From contig NZ_SHLC01000001.1 in NCBI RefSeq assembly GCF_004217495.1, forward strand, positions 496,001 to 560,000: a stretch of 64,000 nt of DNA, given 5' to 3'. The notes beneath the pieces were generated by a model, which was given only the letters and a program-made list of their open reading frames with translations, ran no database searches and was not told where the DNA came from. Position 1 is the stretch's first letter; the number at the start of each line of letters is the position of its first letter. A program made the translations under genes and the position numbers. Below are positions 1-8,225 of this stretch, in pieces. The stretch is from Microterricola gilva (GTDB lineage: Bacteria > Actinomycetota > Actinomycetes > Actinomycetales > Microbacteriaceae).

Positions 1-45
1 TGCCACGGTGATTTCGCCATCGCCTACTTGACAGAGGGGGCGTGA
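1..45 (+). CDS. C-terminal tail of an upstream gene (partial)
   Basis: The first reading frame encodes the last fourteen residues of a protein, ending DFAIAYLTEGA, with a TGA stop at 43-45. The stop overlaps the GTG of the nuclease gene by four bases (GTGA). The fragment is too short to identify. It could be an independent upstream gene. It could also be the body of a longer polymorphic toxin, separated from its nuclease domain by a frameshift in the run of five G at 36-40; adding one G would join the two frames. Confidence 0.5.
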   Translation, partial: CHGDFAIAYLTEGA

Positions 46-473
46 ACCCGGTCGATGGAGCCAATCACGCGCACGTCTTCCAGACAGACGCGGAGGGCCG
101 CACCGTACTCGCGCACACGGATCAGCTCTCACTAGGCGACGCCGACCGTTCGGCTTCGGTGCAGAGCCGGGTCGGGCATGAGGGTGGCGATGGCTACGAA
201 GGCGGGCACCTATTCGGCAACGGCTACGGTGGTGGCGGAGAGTACACGAACACCGTTGCCATGTTGCGCGATCTGAATCGCGGTGCCGGCGACAGTTTCT
301 TCAACCTGGAGAATCAGTGGCGGGCGCTGCTGAAGGCCGATCCCGATGTACAGATCGAAGTCGACATTCGCCCGCACTACCCGGCGGATGGCGGCAGGGT
401 CCCCAGCAAGGTTGAAGTGGAATTCACCATCAACGGTGGCGATCCCGAATGGAAGGTCTTCAAGAATGGATGA
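42..473 (+). CDS. DNA/RNA non-specific endonuclease domain protein (Endonuclea_NS_2-like toxin module)
   Basis: A 143-residue protein that is almost entirely a predicted non-specific nuclease domain of the type found at the C-terminus of polymorphic toxins. Visible family features are the N-terminal QTDAEGRT strand (14-21), the GGH motif with candidate catalytic His56, LNRG near 78-81, the NLENQW helix (88-93) and the RVPSKVEVEF strand (119-128). No signal peptide or trafficking domain is present, unlike full-length toxins of this family. The GTG start overlaps the preceding stop, so it is either translationally coupled or the displaced end of a longer toxin. The next gene overlaps it and looks like its immunity partner. 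Family assignment rests on motif order only. Confidence 0.7.
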   Translation: MNPVDGANHAHVFQTDAEGRTVLAHTDQLSLGDADRSASVQSRVGHEGGDGYEGGHLFGNGYGGGGEYTNTVAMLRDLNRGAGDSFFNLENQWRALLKADPDVQIEVDIRPHYPADGGRVPSKVEVEFTINGGDPEWKVFKNG

Positions 474-930
474 CGAACGCGGCCTGATGGCTGAGCAGGA
501 AGCGCTCGCCGTGGTCGGTCGGCAGCTGTACCGAATCATCCCGGAGGGGGCGCGCGCCGTCGTGTTTCGTGCCGCAGTGCTCTCCGCGGTCATGTCGGCT
601 TCCGCTGTCGCAGAGGCCGAAGACGGATCGACGAGCGCTCTTCGTCTTGGCGGGAAGCTCGACAGCGATGACGTCGACGCGCTGCGAAGCCTCATGTATC
701 GGCCGGGCAGTGGCACGTGGTTCAGCCTGGAGCTGACCGTGACCGCACAACAGAGCATGACATCCAGATTCAATTACGACGACGAACCCGACTTCGGTCT
801 CGGCGGTGTGGACCCGATCGCGTACGTGACGGATCAGGACGCGTTCCCTCGCGATGAGGCGCGTCAGCCGGAGTGGTTGAAGCAGAAGCTCGTCGAGGGG
901 CGTGCGCGTCTGGCGGCTCGCGACAAGTGA
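466..930 (+). CDS. YezG-like (DUF600) immunity protein
   Basis: A 154-residue acidic, cytosolic protein whose ATG lies inside the last codons of the nuclease gene (8 bp overlap), so the two are almost certainly co-translated. The layout resembles YezG/DUF600 immunity proteins: an N-terminal helix ending in RIIPEGA (about 24-30), a central beta region, then FNYDDEP (102-108), FPRD (127-130) and PEWL (135-138). Such proteins neutralise toxins of the LXG/nuclease type, and the position directly after the nuclease fits that role. Specific inhibition of this nuclease is inferred from context. Confidence 0.65.
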   Translation: MDDERGLMAEQEALAVVGRQLYRIIPEGARAVVFRAAVLSAVMSASAVAEAEDGSTSALRLGGKLDSDDVDALRSLMYRPGSGTWFSLELTVTAQQSMTSRFNYDDEPDFGLGGVDPIAYVTDQDAFPRDEARQPEWLKQKLVEGRARLAARDK

Positions 931-1448
931 GCACGGCCGGGACGCGCGACGAGGACACCGCGGCTCTGGGTGTCGTGCAGAGGGTGGCAGCACTGGCGAC
1001 GGTGCAGAGCTCTGACGAGGAGGGCCTCCTCGTCAGCCTCTGGGACATGGAGATGAGGTACACCATAACCGCCAACGATGGCCTCTTCGTCGTGCAGAGT
1101 AGCGACAGGGGCACGGCGCCCTGGCTGGAGATGGCCGGCGAGGGCCTGCCCGTCGCGGCCCGTGGCCTGCTGCTCATGCTGGCCTCGCGCGTGCGACGGA
1201 ACCTGGGGTACCCACCGATCGCGAAAGCGCTGGACTCGGCGGGGATGCTGCCGGGCGTCTCTCTGGAGCCGGACGTCGACGGGCTACGGCTGCGCTGGAG
1301 TGAGAACGGCGAGCCTTGTTCCGCGTGGTTCCCGGACAGCATCCAGGGGCGCAGGTCTGCGGCGCAGTTCGCGCAGATCGCCGGACGCTCTCTCGACGAG
1401 CTGGAACGGTCGCTCACGTCCAGCGACGGCGCGCCGTTGTTCGCATGA
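927..1448 (+). CDS. Probable immunity protein, TNT-antitoxin (Imm61-like)
   Basis: A 173-residue protein starting at GTG 927, overlapping the preceding stop by four bases. It has no signal peptide or membrane segment. Its centre (about 40-66) reads as a beta strand pair around DGLFVVQSSDRG, followed by an alpha-helical stretch with LLLMLASRVRRNLG (81-94). This resembles the Imm61 group that pairs with TNT NAD-glycohydrolases, and a TNT-like gene lies about 460 bp downstream on the opposite strand. The family call is tentative because no motif is fully diagnostic. Co-transcription with the nuclease/YezG pair is well supported by the overlaps. Confidence 0.45.
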   Translation: MSTAGTRDEDTAALGVVQRVAALATVQSSDEEGLLVSLWDMEMRYTITANDGLFVVQSSDRGTAPWLEMAGEGLPVAARGLLLMLASRVRRNLGYPPIAKALDSAGMLPGVSLEPDVDGLRLRWSENGEPCSAWFPDSIQGRRSAAQFAQIAGRSLDELERSLTSSDGAPLFA

Positions 1449-1525
1449 TTCCGGAGATGACGGCGCCGGTGCACGGCGCCGTCAATGCGTACGATTGCGA
1501 GGGCGCGACGACAGAAAGAGGCACC

Positions 1526-1924
1526 ATGAACTCGGCACGACCGGCAACTGTGCTGGAACGAGCGATCGCCCGCGCGCAGGCGGGCACGCTCTCCGCGCCA
1601 ACCGTTCTCTGGACGCTGGCAGCCAGCGAGCTGATCATCATCAACCGGGATGCGGTGGATGACGGGGCCATGCCGTCGGATCCCGTGCTGCTGCACGACG
1701 ACAAGGGGACCTTCCTCGCCCTGTTCAGTCACCGCGAGCTGGCGGCCGCATACCTGACAGACGGGCACGCGGCGGTCGCCATCGCCGGACTTCAGCTGCT
1801 CAGGCGCTTGCCCGACGGCGTCGGCATCGTGATGAACCCCGGCTCGCGGCTGGGCTTCGAGGTGCCGGGCGACGGAGTGCAGGCCTTCGTCGCCGATCTG
1901 ATGGGCGACGTCAGCGGTAGCTGA
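1526..1924 (+). CDS. SseB-family protein
   Basis: A 132-residue cytosolic protein resembling the SseB N-terminal domain family. It has an N-terminal helix, the strand ELIIINRD (about 34-41), then LHDDKGTFLALFSHRELAAAY (about 56-76) and a C-terminal GIVMNPGSRLGFEVPG segment. An AGAGG ribosome-binding site sits about six bases before ATG 1526; longer upstream extensions of the frame have no such signal. SseB-like genes often accompany type VII secretion or polymorphic toxin loci in actinobacteria, and this one follows two immunity-like genes. Its 3' end overlaps the convergent TNT-like gene by 14 bp. The biochemical role is unknown. Confidence 0.65.
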   Translation: MNSARPATVLERAIARAQAGTLSAPTVLWTLAASELIIINRDAVDDGAMPSDPVLLHDDKGTFLALFSHRELAAAYLTDGHAAVAIAGLQLLRRLPDGVGIVMNPGSRLGFEVPGDGVQAFVADLMGDVSGS

Positions 1925-2537
1925 CGCGCTGCAGGCGTCCGGCGGCGACGAGGTCGCGGATGCCGGTGAAATCGTCGGCGAGGGTGAAGCGCAGCCCGCC
2001 TCCCGGCTGGCCGAACCACGGTTGGGCGAGCTCGGCGCGCACCAGGATGTCGCCGGTCGACAGGAAGCGGTGGATCTCGGCGCCCTCGAGCGCGGTCGGC
2101 GGCAGCGAGCGCTGCCCGGCCGAGGTGTTCAGCGGGTAGAGGATGACGCCATCGAGGCAGCCGACGCGGTCGAGCGGAAGCCCGGCGGGCAGCTGGATGA
2201 GAAGCGAGGAGCCGGGCTCCGCGAGCCGCTGCATGAGGTCGATGTAGTGTTCGCCGACCTTCTGGATCAGCTCGAAGACCTGCTCCGGCGTGTAGTCGAC
2301 GGCGGCGGGCAGCGGCTGGTCGAGGTAGGCGAGGAGGCGCTCCTCTGAGTGCTCGGGGGAGTCGGCGGTGACGAGCGGGTACGGCCGACCGTAGTCGATC
2401 GTGGCGACGACCGGCCCACTGGGCCCCGCCGCGATTGTCAGCGCACCCTCAAGCGGCGTGCCGGGATCTCCGGGCAATTTCACAGCGCGCGGATTGATGC
2501 CGCGTGCGTTCAGCCGGGCCCGGAGATTTTCAACCAT
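1911..2537 (-). CDS. Standalone TNT-domain (NAD-glycohydrolase-like) protein
   Basis: A 208-residue protein whose C-terminal half (about 115-208) carries the hallmarks of the tuberculosis necrotizing toxin domain: DRVG (123-126), RSLPP (143-147), a His-Arg pair at 156-157 and PWFGQPGGG (173-181), in which Gln177 aligns with the catalytic Gln of TNT. TNT enzymes hydrolyse NAD+. The N-terminal half is not recognised and contains no signal peptide, WXG or LXG element, so no export route is visible. ATG 2537 is preferred because a TAGCGT box ends seven bases upstream, suggesting a leaderless transcript. It converges on the immunity-like genes. It may be a degraded toxin tail, an intracellular toxin, or an altered-function homologue. 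Confidence 0.6.
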   Translation of the reverse strand: MVENLRARLNARGINPRAVKLPGDPGTPLEGALTIAAGPSGPVVATIDYGRPYPLVTADSPEHSEERLLAYLDQPLPAAVDYTPEQVFELIQKVGEHYIDLMQRLAEPGSSLLIQLPAGLPLDRVGCLDGVILYPLNTSAGQRSLPPTALEGAEIHRFLSTGDILVRAELAQPWFGQPGGGLRFTLADDFTGIRDLVAAGRLQRVSYR

Positions 2538-2888
2538 GGTGATCACGCTAGCCGACGCGTCAGAGGGCGGCATCCTGCCCCGTATTGCCAGCCATTGCAC
2601 AGCTCTCGCCATTTGACCGGAGCGACACGGGAAGGTAATATTTCGTGGGTGTGCGCTTCGTCGTGCGCATGGACGCTGCCCGAAAGGCAGAGCCCAGGCG
2701 CCAGAGGCACACACATGGGAACCCTGAATTCGGGTTACCCCCACGGCATATCCACCATCCAAAAGCATCGCTACTCAGCGGAGCCGGTGGGTCCAGATGA
2801 ACTCGACACATTCCCAGACGCAAGTCAGGTGCGTGTCGAATGCTAGTCACCAGGCTGTCACCGTGCAGCACAAATAAGGAGCTCAGTA
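2538..2888. other. Intergenic region: str-operon leader
   Basis: A 351-base gap between the leftward TNT-like gene and rpsL. It holds the rpsL promoter (2613-2641) and an untranslated leader of roughly 240 bases. A bulged hairpin lies at 2717-2740 (arms GGGAACCC and GGGTTACCC around TGAATTC). A 43-codon open frame (2715-2846) crosses the leader but shows no clear ribosome-binding site and no known leader-peptide character, so it is not called as a gene. Confidence 0.6.
2613..2641 (+). promoter_or_regulatory. Promoter of the rpsL-rpsG-fusA-tuf operon
   Basis: TTGACC (2613-2618), a 17-base spacer, then TAATAT (2636-2641). This is the best sigma-70-type match in the left part of the window and points at rpsL with a leader of about 240 bases. 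Confidence 0.7.
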
Positions 2889-3263
2889 GTGCCAACGATT
2901 CAGCAGTTGGTCCGCAAGGGACGTACGCCGAAGGTCACCAAGACCAAGGCCCCCGCCCTGAAGGCCAACCCCCAGCAGCGTGGTGTTTGCACCCGTGTGT
3001 ACACCACCACCCCGAAGAAGCCGAACTCCGCGCTCCGCAAGGTCGCTCGTGTCAAGCTCTCCAACGGCACCGAAGTAACCGCCTACATCCCCGGTGAGGG
3101 CCACAACCTCCAGGAGCACTCGATGGTGCTCGTTCGCGGTGGTCGTGTCAAGGACCTCCCCGGTGTGCGCTACAAGATTGTTCGCGGCGCGCTCGACACT
3201 CAGGCAGTTAAGAATCGTAAGCAGGCTCGCAGCCGCTACGGAGCGAAGATGGACAAGAAGTAA
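2889..3263 (+). CDS. rpsL: 30S ribosomal protein S12
   Basis: The 124-residue sequence is the usual length for S12, the decoding-centre protein of the small subunit. The start [12 protein letters not shown], the [14 protein letters not shown] loop (around Lys43) and the [16 protein letters not shown] loop (around Lys88) are all intact; these loops are where streptomycin-resistance changes occur in other bacteria, and both carry the usual sensitive-type Lys. Translation starts at GTG 2889 behind AAGGAG. The stop overlaps the rpsG ATG by one base (TAATG). First gene of the str operon. Confidence 0.97.
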   Translation: MPTIQQLVRKGRTPKVTKTKAPALKANPQQRGVCTRVYTTTPKKPNSALRKVARVKLSNGTEVTAYIPGEGHNLQEHSMVLVRGGRVKDLPGVRYKIVRGALDTQAVKNRKQARSRYGAKMDKK

Positions 3264-3733
3264 TGCCTCGTAAAGGACCAGCACCCAAGCGCCCCGTCGT
3301 AGCAGACCCGGTATACGGCGCTCCCATCGTCAGCCAGCTCGTCAACAAGATTCTTCTTGATGGCAAGAAGGGCCTCGCCGAGCGCATCGTTTACGACGCA
3401 CTCGAAGGCGTTGCAGCCAAGAACGGCCAGGACGCCGTTGTCACGCTGAAGAAGGCCCTCGACAACGTGCGCCCGACCCTCGAGGTCCGTTCGCGCCGCG
3501 TCGGTGGTTCCACCTACCAGGTCCCGGTCGAGGTCAAGCCTCACCGCGCCAACACCCTGGCTCTCCGCTGGCTCACCAGCTACGCCAAGGCTCGTCGCGA
3601 GAAGACCATGACCGAGCGCCTCACCAACGAGATTCTCGACGCGAGCAACGGCCTCGGTGCCGCTGTCAAGCGTCGTGAAGACACGCACAAGATGGCCGAG
3701 TCGAACAAGGCCTTCGCACACTACCGCTGGTAG
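3263..3733 (+). CDS. rpsG: 30S ribosomal protein S7
   Basis: The 156-residue protein is full length for S7, which nucleates assembly of the 30S head by binding 16S rRNA. Recognised from [18 protein letters not shown] at the start, the KILLDGKKG helix, the [17 protein letters not shown] hairpin and the KAFAHYRW end. Its ATG shares a base with the rpsL stop, so the two are translationally coupled. A 13-bp perfect hairpin follows the stop before fusA and may reduce or process read-through. Confidence 0.97.
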   Translation: MPRKGPAPKRPVVADPVYGAPIVSQLVNKILLDGKKGLAERIVYDALEGVAAKNGQDAVVTLKKALDNVRPTLEVRSRRVGGSTYQVPVEVKPHRANTLALRWLTSYAKARREKTMTERLTNEILDASNGLGAAVKRREDTHKMAESNKAFAHYRW

Positions 3734-3744
3734 TAGTCGCTTGT

Positions 3745-3776
3745 CGGATGCCGCAGGCTCACCCCTGCGGCATCCG
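3745..3776 (+). terminator. Hairpin between rpsG and fusA (attenuator or processing site)
   Basis: Perfect 13-bp stem (3745-3757 with 3764-3776, CGGATGCCGCAGG and its complement) around a six-base loop. No U-run follows, so partial termination or RNase processing inside the operon is more likely than a full stop. Confidence 0.5.
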
Positions 3777-3823
3777 AGAGCCTCGTTCGACCTGACCAAA
3801 AACAAAACTTTCGGAGGAAATCC

Positions 3824-5938
3824 GTGGCACAAGACGTGCTCACCGACCTGAGCAAGGTCCGCAACATCGGCATCATGGCCCACATTGATGCCGGTAAGAC
3901 CACCACTACTGAGCGCATCCTGTTCTACACGGGTGTGAACCACAAGATCGGTGAGACCCACGACGGTGCCTCGACGACCGACTGGATGGAGCAGGAGAAG
4001 GAACGTGGCATCACGATCACTTCTGCCGCCGTGACCTGCTACTGGAACAAGAACCAGGTCAACATCATCGACACCCCCGGCCACGTCGACTTCACGGTCG
4101 AGGTCGAGCGTTCGCTCCGCGTGCTCGATGGCGCCGTTGCCGTCTTCGACGGCAAGGAGGGCGTTGAGCCCCAGTCCGAGACCGTGTGGCGTCAGGCTGA
4201 CAAGTACAACGTTCCCCGCATCTGCTTCGTCAACAAGATGGACAAGCTGGGCGCTGACTTCTACTTCACCGTCGACACGATCATCAACCGCCTCGGCGCT
4301 CGCCCGCTGGTTCTCCAGCTGCCGATCGGCTCCGAGTCGAACTTCGAGGGTGTCGTCGACCTCATCGAGATGCGCGCACTGACCTGGCGTGGAGACGCCA
4401 AGGGTGACGTCCAGATGGGCGCCAAGTACGAGATCGAAGAGATCCCCGCCGACCTCGTCGACAAGGCCGCCGAGTACCGCACCGCGCTGCTCGAGGTCGT
4501 CGCCGAGACCGACGACGCTCTGATGGAGAAGTACTTCGGTGGCGAAGAGCTCACCGTCGCCGAGATCAAGGGCGCGATCCGCAAGCTCACGGTCAACAGC
4601 GAGATCTACCCGGTTCTCTGTGGCTCTGCCTTCAAGAACCGCGGCGTTCAGCCGATGCTCGACGCTGTCATCGACTTCCTCCCGTCGCCGCTCGACGTGC
4701 CGGCCATCGAGGCCCACGACGCTCGCGACCTCGAGAAGGTCGTCATGCGCCACGCCGACGCGACCGAGCCCTTCACGGCTCTCGCGTTCAAGGTTGCCGT
4801 TCACCCGTTCTTCGGTCGTCTGACCTACGTGCGCGTGTACTCCGGTCGCCTCGACTCCGGTGCCCAGGTCGTCAACTCGACCAAGGGCAAGAAGGAGCGC
4901 ATCGGCAAGATCTTCCAGATGCACGCCAACAAGGAGATCCCCGTTGACTCGGTGACCGCCGGCAACATCTACGCCGTGATCGGCCTCAAGGACACCACCA
5001 CGGGTGACACGCTGTGTGACCCGAACAACCAGGTTGTCCTCGAGTCGATGACCTTCCCCGAGCCCGTCATTGAGGTCGCTATCGAGCCCAAGACCAAGGC
5101 TGACCAGGAGAAGCTCGGCACCGCAATCCAGAAGCTCGCCGAAGAAGACCCGACGTTCCGCACTGAGCAGAACCAGGAGACCGGTCAGACGGTCATCAAG
5201 GGCATGGGCGAGCTCCACCTCGACATCCTCGTTGACCGCATGAAGCGCGAGTTCAACGTTGAGGCCAACGTCGGCAAGCCGCAGGTTGCTTACCGCGAGA
5301 CCATCAAGCGGGCTGTCGAGAAGCACGACTACACCCACAAGAAGCAGACCGGTGGCTCGGGTCAGTTCGCCAAGATCCAGTTCGGCCTCGAGCCGATGGA
5401 GGTCACGGCCGACAAGATCTACGAGTTCGACAACAAGGTCACCGGTGGCCGCATCCCTCGCGAGTACATCCCCTCGGTTGATGCGGGCTTCAAGGACGCC
5501 ATGCAGTACGGCATCCTCGCTGGGTACCCGTTGGTCGGCGTCAAGGCGATTCTGCTTGATGGCGCTGCCCACGACGTCGACTCCTCGGAGATGGCGTTCA
5601 AGATTGCCGGCTCGATGGGCTTCAAGGAAGCCGCTCGGAAGGCAAGCCCGGTTCTGCTCGAGCCGCTCATGGCCGTCGAGGTGCGCACCCCTGAGGAATA
5701 CATGGGTGATGTCATCGGCGACCTGAACTCGCGTCGCGGTCAGATCCAGTCCATGGAGGACGCAAGCGGTGTGAAGGTTATTCGCGCCAATGTTCCGCTT
5801 TCGGAGATGTTCGGTTACATCGGTGACCTGCGGTCGAAGACCTCTGGTCGCGCCGTGTACTCGATGACCTTCGAGAGCTACGCCGAGGTCCCGAAGGCTG
5901 TTGCCGACGAGATCGTGGCAAAGAACAAGGGCGAATAG
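3824..5938 (+). CDS. fusA: Elongation factor G
   Basis: The 704-residue GTPase catalyses ribosomal translocation. The G-domain motifs are all present: [15 protein letters not shown] (P-loop, about 20-34), the switch region [17 protein letters not shown] and NKMD. The later domains are complete, with [18 protein letters not shown] and the C-terminal [18 protein letters not shown] region. Translation begins at GTG 3824 behind CGGAGGAAAT. It is the third gene of the str operon, 90 bases after rpsG and separated from it by the hairpin at 3745-3776. Antisense open frames over this gene are codon-bias shadows. Confidence 0.98.
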   Translation: MAQDVLTDLSKVRNIGIMAHIDAGKTTTTERILFYTGVNHKIGETHDGASTTDWMEQEKERGITITSAAVTCYWNKNQVNIIDTPGHVDFTVEVERSLRVLDGAVAVFDGKEGVEPQSETVWRQADKYNVPRICFVNKMDKLGADFYFTVDTIINRLGARPLVLQLPIGSESNFEGVVDLIEMRALTWRGDAKGDVQMGAKYEIEEIPADLVDKAAEYRTALLEVVAETDDALMEKYFGGEELTVAEIKGAIRKLTVNSEIYPVLCGSAFKNRGVQPMLDAVIDFLPSPLDVPAIEAHDARDLEKVVMRHADATEPFTALAFKVAVHPFFGRLTYVRVYSGRLDSGAQVVNSTKGKKERIGKIFQMHANKEIPVDSVTAGNIYAVIGLKDTTTGDTLCDPNNQVVLESMTFPEPVIEVAIEPKTKADQEKLGTAIQKLAEEDPTFRTEQNQETGQTVIKGMGELHLDILVDRMKREFNVEANVGKPQVAYRETIKRAVEKHDYTHKKQTGGSGQFAKIQFGLEPMEVTADKIYEFDNKVTGGRIPREYIPSVDAGFKDAMQYGILAGYPLVGVKAILLDGAAHDVDSSEMAFKIAGSMGFKEAARKASPVLLEPLMAVEVRTPEEYMGDVIGDLNSRRGQIQSMEDASGVKVIRANVPLSEMFGYIGDLRSKTSGRAVYSMTFESYAEVPKAVADEIVAKNKGE

Positions 5939-5944
5939 CCCCTG

Positions 5945-5974
5945 TTAGTGCGAGCCGCCCGGTTCGCGTAACAT
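5945..5974 (+). promoter_or_regulatory. Possible internal promoter for tuf
   Basis: TTAGTG (5945-5950), 18 bases, then TAACAT (5969-5974) in the AT-richer gap after fusA. A separate tuf promoter is common in bacteria, but the -35 here is weak. A hairpin (CCGGTCGC/GCGACCGG, 5998-6005 with 6012-6019) lies in the resulting leader. Confidence 0.35.
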
Positions 5975-6050
5975 AACAAAACAATCACCGTAGAGAACCG
6001 GTCGCAATCCAGCGACCGGGGCTTCTACTCAAGTCCTGAGGAGGACCCCA

Positions 6051-7244
6051 GTGGCTAAGGCCAAGTTCGAGCGGACCAAGCCGCACGTCAACATCGGAAC
6101 GATCGGTCACGTCGACCACGGCAAGACCACGCTCACCGCAGCGATCTCGAAGGTTCTGGCGGACAAGTTCCCGTCCGCAACCAACGTTCAGCGCGACTTC
6201 GCGTCGATCGACTCCGCTCCCGAGGAGCGCCAGCGCGGCATCACGATCAACATCTCGCACGTTGAGTACGAGACCCCGAAGCGCCACTACGCGCACGTTG
6301 ACGCCCCGGGTCACGCTGACTACATCAAGAACATGATCACCGGTGCTGCCCAGATGGACGGCGCGATCCTCGTGGTTGCCGCTACCGACGGCCCGATGGC
6401 TCAGACCCGTGAGCACGTTCTTCTCGCCAAGCAGGTCGGCGTGCCGTACCTGATGGTCGCGCTGAACAAGTCCGACATGGTTGACGACGAAGAGATCCTT
6501 GAGCTCGTTGAGCTCGAGGTTCGCGAGCTCCTCTCCAGCCAGGGCTTCGATGGCGACGAGGCTCCCGTCGTTCGCGTCTCGGGCCTCAAGGCTCTCGAGG
6601 GCGACGAGAAGTGGGTTGACTCCATCGTTGAGCTCATGACCGCTGCCGACGAGCACATCCCGGACCCCGTCCGTGACCGCGACAAGCCGTTCCTCATGCC
6701 CGTTGAGGACGTCTTCACGATCACCGGTCGTGGAACGGTCGTCACCGGCCGCGCCGAGCGTGGCACGCTCGCTATCAACTCCGAGGTTGAGATCGTCGGC
6801 ATCCGCCCGACCGTCAAGACCACGGTCACTGGTATCGAGATGTTCCACAAGCAGCTCGACGAGGCATGGGCCGGCGAGAACTGTGGTCTTCTTCTTCGTG
6901 GCACCAAGCGCGAGGACGTCGAGCGCGGCCAGGTCATCGTCAAGCCGGGTTCGGTTACGCCGCACACCGACTTCGAGGGCACCGCCTACATCCTGTCCAA
7001 GGATGAGGGTGGCCGTCACAACCCGTTCTACGCGAACTACCGTCCGCAGTTCTACTTCCGCACCACGGACGTCACCGGCGTCATCACGCTGCCCGAGGGC
7101 ACCGAGATGGTCATGCCCGGCGACACCACCGACATGACGGTCACGCTGATCCAGCCGATCGCCATGGAAGAGGGCCTCGGCTTCGCTATCCGTGAGGGTG
7201 GCCGCACCGTTGGCGCCGGCACGGTGACCAAGATCATCAAGTAG
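6051..7244 (+). CDS. tuf: Elongation factor Tu
   Basis: The 397-residue GTPase delivers aminoacyl-tRNA to the ribosome. Motifs: [13 protein letters not shown] (about 19-31), the RGITIN switch [13 protein letters not shown] and SGLKALEGD, followed by the two beta-barrel domains ending [11 protein letters not shown]. Length and motifs are those of a normal active EF-Tu. It starts at GTG 6051 behind GAGGAGG. It closes the str operon, 112 bases after fusA, and is followed at once by a strong terminator. No second tuf gene is in the window. Confidence 0.98.
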   Translation: MAKAKFERTKPHVNIGTIGHVDHGKTTLTAAISKVLADKFPSATNVQRDFASIDSAPEERQRGITINISHVEYETPKRHYAHVDAPGHADYIKNMITGAAQMDGAILVVAATDGPMAQTREHVLLAKQVGVPYLMVALNKSDMVDDEEILELVELEVRELLSSQGFDGDEAPVVRVSGLKALEGDEKWVDSIVELMTAADEHIPDPVRDRDKPFLMPVEDVFTITGRGTVVTGRAERGTLAINSEVEIVGIRPTVKTTVTGIEMFHKQLDEAWAGENCGLLLRGTKREDVERGQVIVKPGSVTPHTDFEGTAYILSKDEGGRHNPFYANYRPQFYFRTTDVTGVITLPEGTEMVMPGDTTDMTVTLIQPIAMEEGLGFAIREGGRTVGAGTVTKIIK

Positions 7245-7260
7245 TTTCGACTACTGATCT

Positions 7261-7302
7261 CTGAAGGGGTCGAGCCTTATGGCTCGGCCCCTTCAGGCTT
7301 TA
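7261..7302 (+). terminator. Rho-independent terminator after tuf
   Basis: 16-bp stem (7261-7276 with 7281-7296, one G-U pair) closed by a TTAT loop and followed by a short T-containing tail. It ends the str operon and faces the convergent OsmC-like gene. Confidence 0.85.
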
Positions 7303-7310
7303 ACTGACCC

Positions 7311-7350
7311 GCTGGTTGAGCCTGTCGCCCGCTGGTTGAGCCTGTCGAAA
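7311..7350. repeat. REP-like repeat, two direct copies
   Basis: Two copies of GCTGGTTGAGCCTGTCG (7311-7327 and 7331-7347), the second continuing into AAAC. The same unit, with one base changed, forms the 25-bp inverted repeat at 55216-55274. It lies between convergent genes. Confidence 0.75.
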
Positions 7351-7354
7351 CCCC

Positions 7355-7819
7355 TCAGTGCGCCGACTCGCCGTTCACGGTCGTGGTGACGTCGATGCTG
7401 CCGACAACGCTGCGGCCGACGGTGCATGCGCGATCGATCGACTTGCCGATGATGGTGCGCAGCGTCGCGACATCCGCCTCGTCGAGGCCGTCGAGGTCGA
7501 GCAGGATCTCCTCGTCGATCGCACGGTACCGCTCCTCATTTGGGTCGGAGACCCCGTGGGCCCACACCGTGGCCTGATAGTCATCGCCCAGGCGACGAGC
7601 GGTCACCCGGTCGGAGCTCATGCCTGCGCATCCGGCCAGCGCCAGCTTCAACAGCTCTCCGGGCGTGAAGTGGCCGGCGAGCTCAGCCGGGCCGATGAGC
7701 ACCTCGCTCCCGCGCGCGTTCCTGCCGATGTAGCTGCGCGCGCCCGTGCGGGTTGCGCTCACGCTGCCGGGGCCCGCGTGTGTCGATGGAGTTGGTTGTG
7801 GTGCGATTTCACTCATCAT
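7355..7819 (-). CDS. OsmC/Ohr-family protein
   Basis: A 154-residue cytosolic protein of the OsmC superfamily, thiol-dependent peroxidases acting on organic hydroperoxides. Both redox Cys are visible: one in the helix TPGELLKLALAGCAGM (about 52-67) and one in RACTVGRSV (about 130-138). The sequence is nearer general OsmC-like proteins than classical Ohr. Two ATG codons (7819 and 7816) are possible starts; no clear ribosome-binding site decides between them, and a CACAAT box lies just upstream. It is transcribed alone, convergent with tuf and divergent from the Rv0909-like gene. Confidence 0.8.
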   Translation of the reverse strand: MMSEIAPQPTPSTHAGPGSVSATRTGARSYIGRNARGSEVLIGPAELAGHFTPGELLKLALAGCAGMSSDRVTARRLGDDYQATVWAHGVSDPNEERYRAIDEEILLDLDGLDEADVATLRTIIGKSIDRACTVGRSVVGSIDVTTTVNGESAH

Positions 7820-7937
7820 TCATTGTGGCCCGCTGTCGCCGGAATCTGCCACAGCTCTTGCACGTGTCCGCGCCGCGACCCCACAATGAGGGTGTGCGCG
7901 CCGTTCGGCTCGTGCGCAGTGACGAGAGGGGCGAAGT

Positions 7938-8120
7938 ATGGGTATCGAAGATCTGACCAACCAGGCCAAGGATTTCCTGAAGAGCGAGCACGCTGAAGGC
8001 ATCAGCGACCAGCTGCTCGACGGGGCGGCCGACCTCGCCAACAAGGTCACTGGCGACAAGTTCGCCGAGCACGTCGACACCGCGCGTGACGCGGCCGACG
8101 GCGCCGTCGGCAACGAGTAG
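7938..8120 (+). CDS. Rv0909-type putative antitoxin (MT0933-like)
   Basis: A 60-residue, acidic, helical protein (start MGIEDLTNQAKDFLKSEH, end AADGAVGNE) resembling the small Rv0909/MT0933 antitoxin-like family of actinobacteria, with its amphipathic DLTNQAKDFL and AADLANKVTGDKFAEHVD segments. ATG 7938 has a GAGGGGCG ribosome-binding site. No toxin gene adjoins it: the next gene downstream is a membrane protein and the upstream neighbour is divergent. The antitoxin label is a family name, not a demonstrated function. Two hairpins follow its stop. Confidence 0.6.
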   Translation: MGIEDLTNQAKDFLKSEHAEGISDQLLDGAADLANKVTGDKFAEHVDTARDAADGAVGNE

Positions 8121-8126
8121 AGGTTT

Positions 8127-8174
8127 CTCGGGCGGATGCCCGAGCGAGGCGGGGTCGGGCGGCAGCCCGACCCC
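8127..8174 (+). terminator. Double hairpin after the Rv0909-like gene
   Basis: First stem CTCGGGC/GCCCGAG (8127-8133, 8138-8144); second stem GGGGTCGGGC/GCCCGACCCC (8151-8160, 8165-8174) followed by GTTGTCC. The second is the stronger terminator candidate. Confidence 0.6.
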
Positions 8175-8225
8175 GTTGTCCATGTCGGGGCCTGCCGCTT
8201 CGCTACAGTGTGAGCGGAGGTCGGA

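Noticed and set aside
2715..2846. 43-codon open frame in the rpsL leader as a possible leader peptide
   Set aside because: No ribosome-binding site, no runs of regulatory codons and no terminator downstream.
3236..5572. 778-codon open frame antisense to fusA
   Set aside because: It mirrors the codon bias of fusA, has a composition of Leu/Val/Asp/Gly/Arg typical of such shadows, and no ribosome-binding site or homology is apparent.
7938..8120. Toxin-antitoxin operon around the Rv0909-like gene
   Set aside because: No toxin-like small gene adjoins it; the next gene is a DUF1275 membrane protein after a double hairpin.
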